NCBI GenBank assembly: GCA_934045905.1
Contig: OW203764.1
Coordinates: forward strand, 24,974,954 to 25,038,953
Origin: Leuctra nigra
Lineage: Eukaryota > Arthropoda > Insecta > Plecoptera > Leuctridae
Direction of reading: 5' to 3'
DNA length: 64,000 nt
A program made the position numbers and the translations under genes. The stretch's first letter is position 1; each line of letters starts with the position of its first letter. The notes under the pieces are model-generated. The model made no database searches and was not told the DNA's origin. It was given only the letters and a program-made list of their open reading frames with translations. Positions 1 through 9,577 of this stretch are shown here, in pieces.

Positions 1-197
1 GCCGGCGTTAGAGGGTTTACATCCAGACATGCGTCAAAATACTGAGGATTACAAGTGACCCCATTCTTGAATTCTTCACAGTATTTTCTGAAATGGCTAT
101 AATCTGGCTTGTTAAAGTAATGAAGGTACTACTAGGTAGTAATATACCTTGTTATGCTGCTCAGCTTTGAACCCATGACATTACAAAGTTATTCTAC

Positions 198-1827
198 CTG
201 ATAGGACGGTCATGAGTGCCAGCGCTGCTATTGCTCCAAGAAATACTGTAAGCCGTGGATGTCGCATCGCCATAATAGCAGCGATGAAGAAGGTTTTGTC
301 ACCAAGCTCCGATACAATGATGACGGATAAAGACGCAACGAAGGCATGGATGAAACCAAGATTACTGGTAGCTCCATTACCAGTTGTACTTGCTTCTGAA
401 ATCTTGTCAAGTCCAATATTCTGGAAATAAATTAACAAAATATGTTATTTAAAGCCAGGTTTACATGAACGGAATTTTATTGATACACCAGAACGATTTT
501 CGTACATTAGTCAATCACAGCGTATTCACGGAGGTCTCCCCCCCCCCCCCCCCCCCCAAAAACAGCTCTGTTAAAAAGGAAGAGATTTCAAAACGTCTTG
601 GAAGTTAATCGTAGGCCAAAAGTCAATCAAGGCATTAAAACAACCACACACTGACGCGAACCAGTCCGGTTTAAAAATTACAATTTTTTAAGTGGAACTA
701 CTTCACCGCTGCCAAATGTGACTCTCTCTTCTATAAAATCTCGTTTTGTTCAAACAAGCCCTGTTTAGTCTAAATGGTAGAAACACATAGTGGGACTCCA
801 GCCTCAGTATTTCATCAAGAGAATGGTTAAAATGCGCCCTTGATTTTTCTCCGAGGCTTGCGATTAGCTGATGTAAGAAAATCGTTCTGGTGTATGAATT
901 AAATTCTGGTCATGTGAAGTGAACCCTTCTTTAGAACTCAGTCAACAGAATTAATTTCTCACTTGAACATCTGTAATTTAAATGTGTCAGGAAAATTTTC
1001 AAATAATGTTTTATTAGTGGGCTCACTAAGTTTGAACAAAATAAGATTTTAATAGGTAAGACGTAAGAGAGAGTCACATTTTAGTGGTGCGGTATAATCC
1101 CACTTAAAAAAAATTGTAATTTTCAAACCGAGCTGGTTAAGATGCAATAGTATGACTTTGGCCTATGAATAACTTCAAACTTCCAAGACTTTTTGATATC
1201 TGCTCAGTTCATAACAGAGCTGTTTTTTGGGAAAACGGTTTTCTCAAGCAATAAAATCATTTAATTTGCGTTGACGCCCAGAGATAAGCTCTTCCAAGTC
1301 GTCAGCAAAATAAGTCTCTTTCACAAAACTGTTTTGTAATTGAGGTTTTCTTTTGCATTGACTCTACTGATTCACAATAGTACTAGTACAAAGTAGATCG
1401 GACTGATGATCTTGAATAACATACATTATCAAAACACATAGTAACTAATTAAGTAGAACTTAAATTGACACTGTAAAAGCTGCAATGCACAATGAATGTA
1501 TCGAATAAGAAACAGGTAGTGTACTAGTGATAATGCTCATAGCTAAATGTTATCGAACTCCAAAACAAAAATATCTGGCAATTCTTTGTTGTACCAAGAT
1601 AACAAAACAATCAAGTTTTAATGATTAACTGATTACAAGCGTTAAATACGTACCACTGGGAGTGGGGAATCTGTTTTTATATGTGGTTCGTCATCTACAG
1701 GTTCTTTTTCAGCTGAAGTGTAGCTTGTTGCTGATAAGAGAATGACACACAAGGCAAGAGTTTCTAGTGCATGCCACTTCACAAACCGACGAAATCTTAA
1801 ACTGATCATCTTGCGAAAAGCAAGCAA
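198..1827 (-). CDS. TMEM165: TMEM165/GDT1-family transporter, 5' part (exons 1654-1827 and 198-420)
   Basis: Minus-strand gene entering from the left edge. Exon 1 (1654-1827) encodes 58 residues: a basic N-terminus, then a hydrophobic stretch (about residues 22-36) ending TSAEKEP, which looks like a signal peptide, then an acidic linker. It stops at a GTACGT donor in phase 0. Exon 2 (198-420) follows a TTATTTCCAG acceptor and encodes 74 codons plus one base. It holds a transmembrane helix with SELGDKT, matching the family's conserved E-x-G-D-K/R-T/S signature, then a second helix, and ends at a CAG|GTAGAA donor. The family (UPF0016/GDT1) moves Ca2+ or Mn2+ against H+ in Golgi-type membranes and supports glycosylation. 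The second signature and remaining helices lie outside the window. A second in-frame Met at residue 7 could also be the start. The family call is firm; the gene name is by similarity. Confidence 0.9.
452..928. mobile_element. MITE with imperfect terminal inverted repeats in the TMEM165 intron
   Basis: Left end (about 456-518) and right end (about 862-926) are inverted copies: both contain ATACACCAGAACGATTTTC (484-502) or its complement (876-894), flanked on the outside by GGTTTACATGA-like and GAATTTAATT-like sequence. There is no coding capacity. It lies wholly inside the first TMEM165 intron (421-1653). A run of 19 C at 539-557 sits just inside the left end. Confidence 0.6.
555..1235. repeat. 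Long inverted repeat interleaved with the MITE
   Basis: A left arm (about 556-775) and a right arm (about 1010-1230) are diverged reverse complements. Shared blocks include AAACAGCTCTGTTA, AGTCTTGGAAGTT, AAAATTACAATTTTTT, TGTGACTCTCTCTT and TTTTGTTCAAAC. The left arm lies inside the MITE at 452-928 while the right arm lies outside it, so the two inverted repeats overlap rather than nest. The rest of the intron (1240-1653) shows nothing recognisable. Confidence 0.6.
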
Positions 1828-2726
1828 TAGATACTACTTCCAATAAAATAACCTAATATTTTCGTAGGTAGCAACAATCCCAGCTAGGCAATCCGTAATT
1901 TGTACCTAGTAAGGTAGAGTAGGTACGGTCTACTTTGGCATTTATATAACCTGAAAAATAAAAGGTATATCAATTAACTGATTAGGTATATTTGTGTGCT
2001 ATTTGTAATACTTCATTATGGATCTAGGTAGATACTACATTGCAGACTGGCAAAATTCCTCCCTAGTAATAGAAGTAGGTACCTAGGTAGGTAGGTAGGT
2101 AGGTACCTAGGCAGACAGAAGAATAACATAACCTATATTTCAGTGCCAGCTCACAGATATTTATTATCTCCAATAGTGCACCGTAATATCAAGAAATATA
2201 CATCTAGACATACCTTGAATGTACAAATGAGAACAATAATCATATTATGCTACGTGATAGTTAAAAATTACTAAAGTGAGAGTAGATCAAGTAGAGTGGC
2301 TGTCAAAGAAAAATTGCTTGACTGACGTATACGCCATTTTTTAATCCGAAGCGGAACCGGAAGAAGGAACTCTAACAAAACGGAAGTCATACTAGCGCTC
2401 GTGCCTCGCAGTTCGGAACTAAACAAGAGAACTGTCAGATTGGCGTGCTTCTTGTGTCAGTGTAATTATAAATCTACGTAAATCAATAAATACATAAACA
2501 ACAGGCAAGTATTTTTTTATTCTAGAACAATAATACAATATATTATTTTGCGGGAAGATATGTATACTATACTAGGTTTTACATTTCCATAATGTTGCGT
2601 TTTACAATGAAGTAAGGTTATGTCACCCATCTCTCTTAAACAAAATATATTAAATATTAGCATTGTGTTAGTGGCTATTTTTTTGGAAAAATACAATCAC
2701 AAATTAATTTTATAGGACTACATATT
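1828..2726. promoter_or_regulatory. Divergent promoter region between TMEM165 and NUDCD2
   Basis: The two start codons face away from each other across about 900 bp. The most promoter-like part is 2325-2450. It has CGCCATTTTT (YY1-like), two GGAA cores in AACCGGAAGAAGG (ETS-like), a further CGGAAGT, and more CpG than its AT-rich surroundings. A likely NUDCD2 5' UTR intron runs from about 2505 (CAG|GCAAGT, possibly a GC donor) to the acceptor ATTTTATAG at 2716, ten bases upstream of the ATG. No TATA box is obvious. The motifs are seen directly; the regulatory role is inferred. Confidence 0.45.
2078..2110. repeat. TAGG/TACC-rich microsatellite
   Basis: A short array of TAGG units framed by CCTAGG palindromes within the divergent promoter region. 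Similar GTACCTA-rich words recur nearby (1900-2110, 9900-9950). Confidence 0.7.
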
Positions 2727-5700
2727 ATGTCTACTGAACTAAGTCATTTCACCGAGAAGAGTGGCGTTGTCTCGTGTCACACGCCATGGGGTCGTTGGTG
2801 GCAAACAGTCCACGAAGTGTACGTTGAGGTCAACCTACCTGAAAATGTTAAATCCAAAGACATATCAGTCAACGTTAAGACAACTGAGATTGAATGTAAA
2901 CTTAATGGCGAAGTATTGTTCAAAGTAGGTACAACTTCTCTTATTGTAACAATAACTTATGTTTATATAAACAAGTGGTAATGGATTCTTATGTTAATTA
3001 TTAACCGGTTGTTGCTATTAGGGCCAAGTGCCAGGACCGCTGCATCCCGATGAGACTGTGTGGACTGTTGAAGATGAGTGGCTACTCAACATTGTTCTAG
3101 CCAAGGCAGATCATGCCATGAAAGACGAGATGTGGCCAGCGTTGATTGTTGATGATCCAATCACTCATCCCGATGTGTACACTCTGCATGAGATGAGGAA
3201 GAAATTGGATCTTGAAAGATTTCAGATTGAGGTAAGGAACAGAGTACTTTAATTTACTTAATGAAAAGTATGCAATGTCACGTAGACCTACTCTGAATGA
3301 CCTGTTGCATTGTTGTGCTATTTATTATGAGAACTCTTATGTAGTAGGTACTGTTGAGTTGCTGCTTATATTTCTATTTATATTATTAGAATAATTCATG
3401 GAATGCTTTTCGTGTATCTATTTATTGCAACTGTCAATTCACTGCTTGTTGGATTACATTTTAGACAACAATGAACACTTATAAAGTATTACACTTTTAC
3501 CAACATAATTAGTAAAAGCAACAGTCATTACATCTTTCCCCCTTTCTTTTACAATGCATCACTTATGATTAACATATACAAATTAATCATAATTCATTAC
3601 TCTTAAATCTATTCCATATAATAATCCTTGAATCGGGATGGCTTCTTTACAATTCTTCCACTCTTAAGCCGCGTTTACAACAAAATTAACGTTCTAAAAT
3701 TAACGTTGCAAAATTAACGCAATTTCATCTCGTTCACAACCACTTTCGAAACGTAACAAATCGTAAAGTAAGGTTATGTTGTTGAGAGCGCGATCGGATT
3801 TAACATAACATTATAATATCACAACCTCCTCACACACATCTGATAACCTACAACTTGTCTTTGTACACTATTATACACTTTTCTTACAAAATACTCTCGA
3901 AACTGAGTCTCTGTAATTAATTTGGAGTCATTCATTACGAAATAGTAAATGCATCACACTGAAAACAAGATGGCGCCGCCAGCTGGAGTCGAGGTGGAGA
4001 TGAAGTGAGAGGGTGACTGTGCGCATGCGCCACTTAACGTTCGACTTGAAAGTAGGAAGTAGGTCTACTTTGAGGTGAAATTGGCGTACGTTAATTTACC
4101 AAATTTCGTTGTGAACGAATCCATAAGTTTACATGGGCTTGAAAATTGAAATTGCGTTAATTTTCTTAATTTTCGAACGTTAATTTTGTTGTAAACGCGG
4201 CTTTAGTAATAACTGCTTCAGCATCCTTATTGTTATAAACCTGTTCCTGTTGGTCTACACCATCATTGGTATAATAGTTATTACCACTGTTGTGATCTTC
4301 AATTGGGGTGTGTTTAATTATGAACTTACGATTCCTTTCCAATGTCTTGCCATCATCGAACAGTATCTCATATGCCCTGGGCTTACTAGCCTTGCTAGTT
4401 ACTACGGCTGGGTACCATTTGTGATCATCTTTCTGAACACCGACTCTAGTTCCTGGTTCAATTTCTACCAAGTCTTTCGCTTGTCTGTCATAGTATTTCC
4501 TTTGTATTTCTTGTCTTTTATTCAACATTTCCTTTGTCGTCCTACTGTCTCTTACTTTAGGCACTAACAACCTTTGTTTGGTAGGTAACAAACCTTGTAA
4601 ACGTCTAGAAAACAGTAATTGTGCTGGTGATCCTAGCTCGTCGCTTATTGCTGTGTTTCTGAATTCTAATAGACACATATAAGGATCTTTACCATCTTTA
4701 TCTGCTTTTTTCAATATAGACTTTATCGTCTGCACGTACCTCTCAGACATACCATTGGATTGTGGATATCTTGGACTTGATGTTCTACATTTGAATCCCC
4801 ATGCCTTAGCAAAACTTAGAAATTTTTCTGATGTGAATTGCTTTGCATTATCCGAGTAAAATCTCGATGGAATGCCATGACGTGCAAAGATTGATTTGAC
4901 ATGTTTAATAACTTCTGAACTCGTTATACCATCAAGTAATGCAATCTCTACATATTTGGAATAATAATCTACCATTAGTAAATAATCTCTGCTCTTGAAG
5001 TGAAATATATCTGCCCCAACCTTCTGCCAAGGTCCTTCTGGTACCTCATGTGGCATCAAAGTTTCCTTCTGTTGTTTTGTGTGGAAATGCATGCATATGT
5101 CACATTTCTTCACAAAGTCTTCCACATGCTTGGACAAAAATGGCCAGTACATAGATTCTCTAGCTCGGCTTTTACACTTTTCAATACCCATGTGATTGTA
5201 GTGAATCTTATGCAACATATCCTTCCTCATGGACTTAGGTATTACAATCTGCATTCCTTTGTAAATGACTTTGTCAATAACACTTAATTCGTCCTTGACT
5301 GACCAGTATGGTTTCAGATTATCATTAACATTGTCTTTGTTTTCTGGCCAACCTGCGTTTATGATTGTCATTAAGTTCTGCAGGTCTGTATCCTTAGCTG
5401 TTTCTGACATTATTTCTTCGAGAGTACCAGTGGTACTTTCTGGAATGTTGTTTGTTACCATAGCTACTTGTGCTTCTATGTCCTGTTCCATCAATTGGAA
5501 ATCTTTATCATCTATTGATGCTCTAGATAGTGCATCAGCTACGTGTAGTTCCTTTCCTTTCTTATACTGCACGTCCAGGTCATATTGCTGTAGCCTGATT
5601 CTCATCCGTTGAAGCCGCATAGGACATGCCGATAAAGGTTTCTTAAAGATCGTCTCTAATGGTTTGTGATCACTCTCTACTACTGTCCGCTTACCGAAAA

Positions 5701-8700
5701 TGTACTGATGGAACTTCTCGGCTCCGTATAGGATCGCTAATGTCTCTTTTTCTATTTGTGCATAACCTTGTTGTGTCATGTTAAGTGCTTTGGAGGCATA
5801 TGCAACAGGTTTCCCTTCTTGCAATAGTACAGCTCCAAGTCCTTCCTTTGATGCATCAACTGATAGTGTCACTGGTTTGTCTACTTGATAGAACTGTAGT
5901 ATGGGTTTACTTTTAATCAATTTCTTTAATTTTTTCATTGCCTTGTCATGTGTTGCGTCCCATACCCATTCTACATCAAGCTTTGTCAATGTACGCAATG
6001 GTTCAGTTATAGACTGCATGTTTGGCATGAACTTTGAGACGTAATTGACTAGTCCGAGAAATCTCATTACTTCCTTCCTGTTGGTTGGATTGGGATACTC
6101 CAGTATGGCTTTAACCTTCCTGTCATCCGGCTGAAGTCCCTCCTTAGAGATCTTGTGTCCTGTATAGAGAACTTCCTCTATTCTTATTTTGCATTTGTTC
6201 ACATTGAATTTGATGTTTTCCTCCCTTGCCCTGTCAAGCACTTGCCTGAGCCTCCTATCATGCTCTTCTACTGTTGATCCCCATACTATTATGTCGTCCA
6301 CGTACATGTCCACTCCTTCTATATCTCCTATCAGTTGCTTGAAGTTCTTTTGAAATACTTCGCTAGCTGAACAAATCCCGTACGGAAGTCTGAGGAATTG
6401 GTACCTACCAAATGGGGTAGCAAATGTACATAGGTCTTGACTTTTACTGGATATAGGAATCTGGTAAAATCCTTGATTGGCATCTAGTGTGGAAAATACT
6501 TTTGCCCCTGATAATTTACTAGCTATGCTGTCTAACGTGGGCATTTGATAGTATTCTCTTTTTATTGCCTTATTCAGATTAACAGGATCTAGACATAGTC
6601 TTAGTTTACCATTGGGTTTATGTACTATCACTAATGGATTGACCCATTCTGTCGGCTTATCAACCTTTCTGATTATGCCTTGTTCCTCTAGTCTCTGCAA
6701 TTCCTGTTTCAGTTTGTCCACTACAGCAAAGGGAATTTTACGGCTACTGTGAACCGTAGGCTTGACGTTCTCATCTACTGTTATTTCATGCTCTATTTTG
6801 ACACATCCTACACCCTTGAATACATTCATCCCATATGTCAGTTGGTATATTGTCACCTATTTTTGTATTGTCAGTCACTTGATCAATCTTCATGATGAGC
6901 TTTAGCTTCTCGCTGTCTATCCTACCAAGAATGGGTGGAGTGTGTGTTCCAGCCTTTACTACTTGAAATTCAATTCTCTTCGTATTTCCCTTCTTTGTTT
7001 CCAACTTTAGCGTGCATCTTCCTGCCACATGAAGAGGTGTGCCCCCATACAAACTAAGCTTAAGATTAGACTCTTTAAGTTTGTGTTTGCCTAACTGTAA
7101 AGATTTGAATACATCTTCAGGTATTAAATTGGCTTGAGCTCCTGAATCTAACTTAAATTCTATGAATTTCTCTCTATTTACTAGTATTTTTTCATACCAG
7201 TCGCCATTCTTTCTTGTCATCTTCTTCCACTGCGTGCTTTCTGCATTCATCTGTTTGCTTCTGCTTCTCTGCTTCTGCTGCTCGTGTTCTGCTTGCGTCT
7301 GCTTGCTCCTGCTTCTCTGCTTTTGTTGCGTGCTTTCTGCATTCATCTGCTTGCTTCTGTTTCTCTGCTTTTGCTGCGTGCTTTCTGCATTCATCTGCTT
7401 GCTTCTGTTTCTCTGCTTTTGCTGCGTGCTTTCTGCATTCATCTGCTTGCTTCTTTTTCTCTGCTTTTGCTTCTTGCTCTCTGCTCCAACCTGCCCAATG
7501 AATCCAGCTTCGGAGTCGCATTGACTTTCCTGGTCGCTTTCGTTGTTTTCAGTCTCAGAGTCACTGCTTTCTTCTTGTATTACATGTACGTTCCGCTTCA
7601 CATAGCATTGTTTTTCAAAGTGGTTGTACTTTTTACTATGTCCACACTGTACACCGAACGCTGGACATCGCCTTGGTGCATGTCTGTTTCCGCAATACAC
7701 ACACTTGTCTAACTTGCTGAAACTGGTGTGTTTGCCTGATTGATTGCTGTAAGCTTGTTTGCTGAATTCTTGATTGCTTGTGCTTGCTCGGTTGCTTGTT
7801 TCTTCCTTTCTTGAACTAAACTTTCTGCTGCTGCTGCTCTGCTTTTTTGGAATGTAGCTAATAGTTTTGCTTACTTCAGCTAGTTCTTTCATTTGATGTT
7901 TCGTTTGCTCTGCCGCTCTGCATTTGTCGACTGCTCTTTGCAGGTCTAGCTTCGGGTCTTGTAGTAGTGCTTCACGTATGTGTTCATTTGAAATGCCTAT
8001 TACAATCTTGTCTTTTATCATTTCATCTTTGAAATCTGGCCACTACTGTGTGTTACCACTACTGTAACACTTATAAAGTATTACACTTTTACCAACATAA
8101 TTAGTAAAAGCAACAGTCATTACAGGTACTATCCAACATCAACAAAAAAGGGGAGTTGCGACCAAATGTTACTACTTGACATATTGATCCATTGTTTTGT
8201 CTCTGTTTTATATAAATAATCAAATAATATCTAAACTAAATGAAACAATAGGTATAATTACATTTCACTTTTTTGGTCACTCAGATAGGACCTTACAATG
8301 GAAAATATGCAAACTTAAACATAAATGAGATAAATTATTTTTTAAATTAACAAAAGCAAGCATGTACTTACACCCACAGTCATAAAAATTGACGGTTAGC
8401 CTCTAAGTTGGAGCTCAAATTACCATCAATAATTGTTGAGTGGAGACACACACAACTATTAGGTACCAAGTTAGGTGGTTAACGGTACTTATAATCAACA
8501 CCTCCAATCCCACATGCTCGAAATGTGCATTTACATCTGTGTTTTCGTCTGGTAAATCAAGTTTTGAGAAGTGGCTTAGAATTTTGCAAGAAATTTATGT
8601 GACCTCAGGTGTACTACCAAGCATGCTTTAGGATACATTTGTGGAGTTTTATTTTGAATTATTCTATTCTCTAACTAAAGATATTGGCAAATTCTAAACA

Positions 8701-8927
8701 TTAGAATAGGTTTACAATAATTATTTTAAACGTAACAGATCTAAAATAATTAATAAATAATTTTTATTGTGAAATTAAATGTTACTTAAAATTAATTAAC
8801 AAAAGTACCTAATATGTTTCAGAATCCTGGAATGGATTTCAGCAATGCCAAATTGTCAAAACATTATGACAGATTGCCAGGCTGGTCATTACAACAACAA
8901 AGTCAAGACAAGCACCAACATGTGTGA
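2727..8927 (+). CDS. NUDCD2: NudC domain-containing protein 2 (three exons)
   Basis: Complete gene with exons 2727-2924, 3022-3231 and 8823-8927, joined in phase 0, giving 171 codons including TGA (170 aa; vertebrate NUDCD2 is about 157). The start ATG lies ten bases after a TTTATAG acceptor that ends a probable 5' UTR intron. Exon 1 encodes the conserved opening SGVVSCHTPWGRWWQT and the first half of a CS/p23-type beta sandwich. Exon 2 encodes DETVWTVEDEWLLNIVLAKA and LERFQIE. Exon 3 encodes NPGMDFSNAKLSKHY, the family's characteristic tail (NPGFDFSGA in vertebrates). Donors are AAA|GTAGGT and GAG|GTAAGG; acceptors are GCTATTAG and ATGTTTCAG. The family assists Hsp90-linked folding of WD40 and other clients and is cytosolic and microtubule-associated. 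The second intron (3232-8822) holds an antisense Ty3/gypsy element. Confidence 0.93.
3474..3532 (-). repeat. 3' LTR (59 bp)
   Basis: On the minus strand it starts TGTAATGACTG directly after a purine tract, as a 3' LTR should, and is identical over 59 bases to 8066-8124. It is far shorter than usual gypsy LTRs. Confidence 0.7.
3533..3551 (-). other. Polypurine tract of the retrotransposon
   Basis: Minus strand reads AAAGAAAGGGGGAAAGA immediately before the TGTAATG of the 3' LTR, the expected position of the plus-strand primer in LTR elements. Confidence 0.75.
3667..4202. mobile_element. Harbinger-like MITE inserted in the retrotransposon pol gene
   Basis: 536 bp with terminal inverted repeats AGCCGCGTTTACAACAAAAT and its complement, flanked by TTA on both sides (3664-3666 and 4203-4205). 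The 3-bp TTA duplication fits the PIF/Harbinger superfamily. Both ends also carry repeats of AAAATTAACGTT-like words. There is no transposase. The right terminal repeat is translated as the last dozen codons of the pol ORF and supplies its stop. Confidence 0.85.
4166..6856 (-). CDS. pol: Ty3/gypsy pol: RT, RNase H, integrase
   Basis: An 896-codon ORF copying element RNA and integrating the DNA. The RT palm runs from about residue 60, with the active site YVDD at 185-188. RNase H follows, with LSVDASKEGLGAVL at about 331-344 and a DALSRA tail near 441. Integrase has an HH/CC zinc domain (CDIC at 585-588) and a DD35E triad at D616, D669 and E705. A chromo-free basic C-terminal domain follows. 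No internal stop is present, so the copy is fairly young. The last dozen residues are encoded by an inserted MITE. The original frame continues on the far side of the MITE (from 3663 down) for about 18 codons to a TAG at 3609-3611. The protease lies in another, partly overlapping frame. Confidence 0.93.
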   Translation of the reverse strand: MTIYQLTYGMNVFKGVGCVKIEHEITVDENVKPTVHSSRKIPFAVVDKLKQELQRLEEQGIIRKVDKPTEWVNPLVIVHKPNGKLRLCLDPVNLNKAIKREYYQMPTLDSIASKLSGAKVFSTLDANQGFYQIPISSKSQDLCTFATPFGRYQFLRLPYGICSASEVFQKNFKQLIGDIEGVDMYVDDIIVWGSTVEEHDRRLRQVLDRAREENIKFNVNKCKIRIEEVLYTGHKISKEGLQPDDRKVKAILEYPNPTNRKEVMRFLGLVNYVSKFMPNMQSITEPLRTLTKLDVEWVWDATHDKAMKKLKKLIKSKPILQFYQVDKPVTLSVDASKEGLGAVLLQEGKPVAYASKALNMTQQGYAQIEKETLAILYGAEKFHQYIFGKRTVVESDHKPLETIFKKPLSACPMRLQRMRIRLQQYDLDVQYKKGKELHVADALSRASIDDKDFQLMEQDIEAQVAMVTNNIPESTTGTLEEIMSETAKDTDLQNLMTIINAGWPENKDNVNDNLKPYWSVKDELSVIDKVIYKGMQIVIPKSMRKDMLHKIHYNHMGIEKCKSRARESMYWPFLSKHVEDFVKKCDICMHFHTKQQKETLMPHEVPEGPWQKVGADIFHFKSRDYLLMVDYYSKYVEIALLDGITSSEVIKHVKSIFARHGIPSRFYSDNAKQFTSEKFLSFAKAWGFKCRTSSPRYPQSNGMSERYVQTIKSILKKADKDGKDPYMCLLEFRNTAISDELGSPAQLLFSRRLQGLLPTKQRLLVPKVRDSRTTKEMLNKRQEIQRKYYDRQAKDLVEIEPGTRVGVQKDDHKWYPAVVTSKASKPRAYEILFDDGKTLERNRKFIIKHTPIEDHNSGNNYYTNDGVDQQEQVYNNKDAEAVITKAAFTTKLTFEN
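6786..8021 (-). CDS. gag-pro: Ty3/gypsy gag (5'-truncated) and protease
   Basis: A 411-codon ORF. It opens within gag, at a stretch matching the end of the capsid region (KCRAAEQT at about 34-41), with a TAG only a few codons upstream, so N-terminal gag is lost. Zinc knuckle 1 is intact (C107, C110, H114, C119). Knuckle 2 is broken: its second cysteine is Ser129 (C126, H134, C139 remain). A basic 16-residue repeat (QMNAESTQQKQRNRSK type, about 178-265) precedes the aspartic protease, whose active site is DSGA at 292-295. The frame ends at 6786, overlapping pol by 71 bp. Pol lies one base forward, so expression would need a +1 shift, or the shift reflects an indel. Confidence 0.88.
   Translation of the reverse strand: MIKDKIVIGISNEHIREALLQDPKLDLQRAVDKCRAAEQTKHQMKELAEVSKTISYIPKKQSSSSRKFSSRKEETSNRASTSNQEFSKQAYSNQSGKHTSFSKLDKCVYCGNRHAPRRCPAFGVQCGHSKKYNHFEKQCYVKRNVHVIQEESSDSETENNESDQESQCDSEAGFIGQVGAESKKQKQRKRSKQMNAESTQQKQRNRSKQMNAESTQQKQRNRSKQMNAESTQQKQRSRSKQTQAEHEQQKQRSRSKQMNAESTQWKKMTRKNGDWYEKILVNREKFIEFKLDSGAQANLIPEDVFKSLQLGKHKLKESNLKLSLYGGTPLHVAGRCTLKLETKKGNTKRIEFQVVKAGTHTPPILGRIDSEKLKLIMKIDQVTDNTKIGDNIPTDIWDECIQGCRMCQNRA
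7225..7490 (-). repeat. 48-bp tandem repeat within gag
   Basis: About five units encode QMNAESTQQKQRNRSK-like blocks rich in Gln, Lys, Arg and Ser. Because the unit is a multiple of three, other frames on both strands also stay open here and give spurious ORFs. Confidence 0.85.
8066..8124 (-). repeat. 5' LTR (59 bp)
   Basis: Identical to 3474-3532. On the inner side the minus strand reads ACAGTAGTGGTAACACACAG with a CAGTAGTGG direct repeat, then runs into mid-gag, so no normal primer-binding site or leader is present. Confidence 0.65.
8125..8822. other. Remaining NUDCD2 intron 2 sequence
   Basis: AT-rich intron sequence. I see no coding exon or clear element. Short ORFs here have no recognisable content. 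Confidence 0.5.
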
Positions 8928-9577
8928 ACTACTCAAGTCAAGAGAGATTCCGCCTCCATTGCTCATCGAGAAAGTCAGTCCATCCACATACCTAGTACTA
9001 TTAGCATTAGTTATACACGTGTTTCCTGGTGAGCTAATTTTAGCTCAAAATATGATGGGTATTGGGTAGCTCTCATTACGTTTAAATGTAATTTCTTGAC
9101 GATTTGGTAAACTTTCTTGGCCATCCCAAGTATCCTTCCATCAGTCTTTCATAAGTTCCTTTCAAAAAGGACCTAATTTTAATATTTCCAGGAATTGAGG
9201 CTTTGCTTGAGCATTAAATATTTTTCTGGCTACTACATACACATACGCAAAGTCACCGAGTTTAATAAATAATGCTGGAAATTAGTTACTACATCTCTAT
9301 CAGTTGTGGAAACAAATTAAGTAGACAGTTCCTTATAAAAAAACATAGCAAATTTGTGCATTACAACTCCTACTGGCAAAAAGGAATCAATGACATTCCA
9401 AATTTCCTAAAACTTGACTAGACTGTGTTTGCTGGGGTTCTAGATCGAACAGAACTTTTCTGTTCTTACTACAACTGATGATTCCCGTGCGCTGTCTTTA
9501 TTACTCATTCACTCTGCACCCCAATACTGAATAACAATAACCTGTATGTTTTGCTCTTGTAAATGTCAAATCCATGC
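8928..9577. other. Convergent intergenic region (NUDCD2 and PRR5 3' ends)
   Basis: 650 bp between the NUDCD2 stop and the PRR5 stop on the opposite strand. It presumably holds both 3' UTRs. I see no other gene. Possible poly(A) signals such as AATAAA-like words occur near 9262-9270. Confidence 0.5.

Larger units (their letters stand above)
3474..8124 (-). mobile_element. Ty3/gypsy LTR retrotransposon, degenerate, in NUDCD2 intron 2
   Basis: Bounded by identical 59-bp direct repeats (3474-3532 and 8066-8124). On the minus strand it reads short LTR, truncated gag with zinc knuckles, protease, RT, RNase H, integrase, polypurine tract, short LTR. The gag ORF begins in the middle of the capsid region and only about 45 bases separate it from the 5' repeat, so the primer-binding site, leader and N-terminal gag are missing. 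A 536-bp MITE interrupts the end of pol. No matching target duplication flanks the repeats (CAATG left, GGTAC right). It lies antisense to NUDCD2. Gene order and integrase type place it with Ty3/gypsy, probably the K02A2.6-like group of animals. Confidence 0.9.

Noticed and set aside
4250..5612. Plus-strand ORFs opposite pol
   Set aside because: Antisense shadows of the RT-integrase frame, which has clear catalytic motifs.
7162..7712. Plus-strand and alternate-frame ORFs rich in Cys, Leu and Phe
   Set aside because: Shadows of the 48-bp repeat in the gag gene on the opposite strand.
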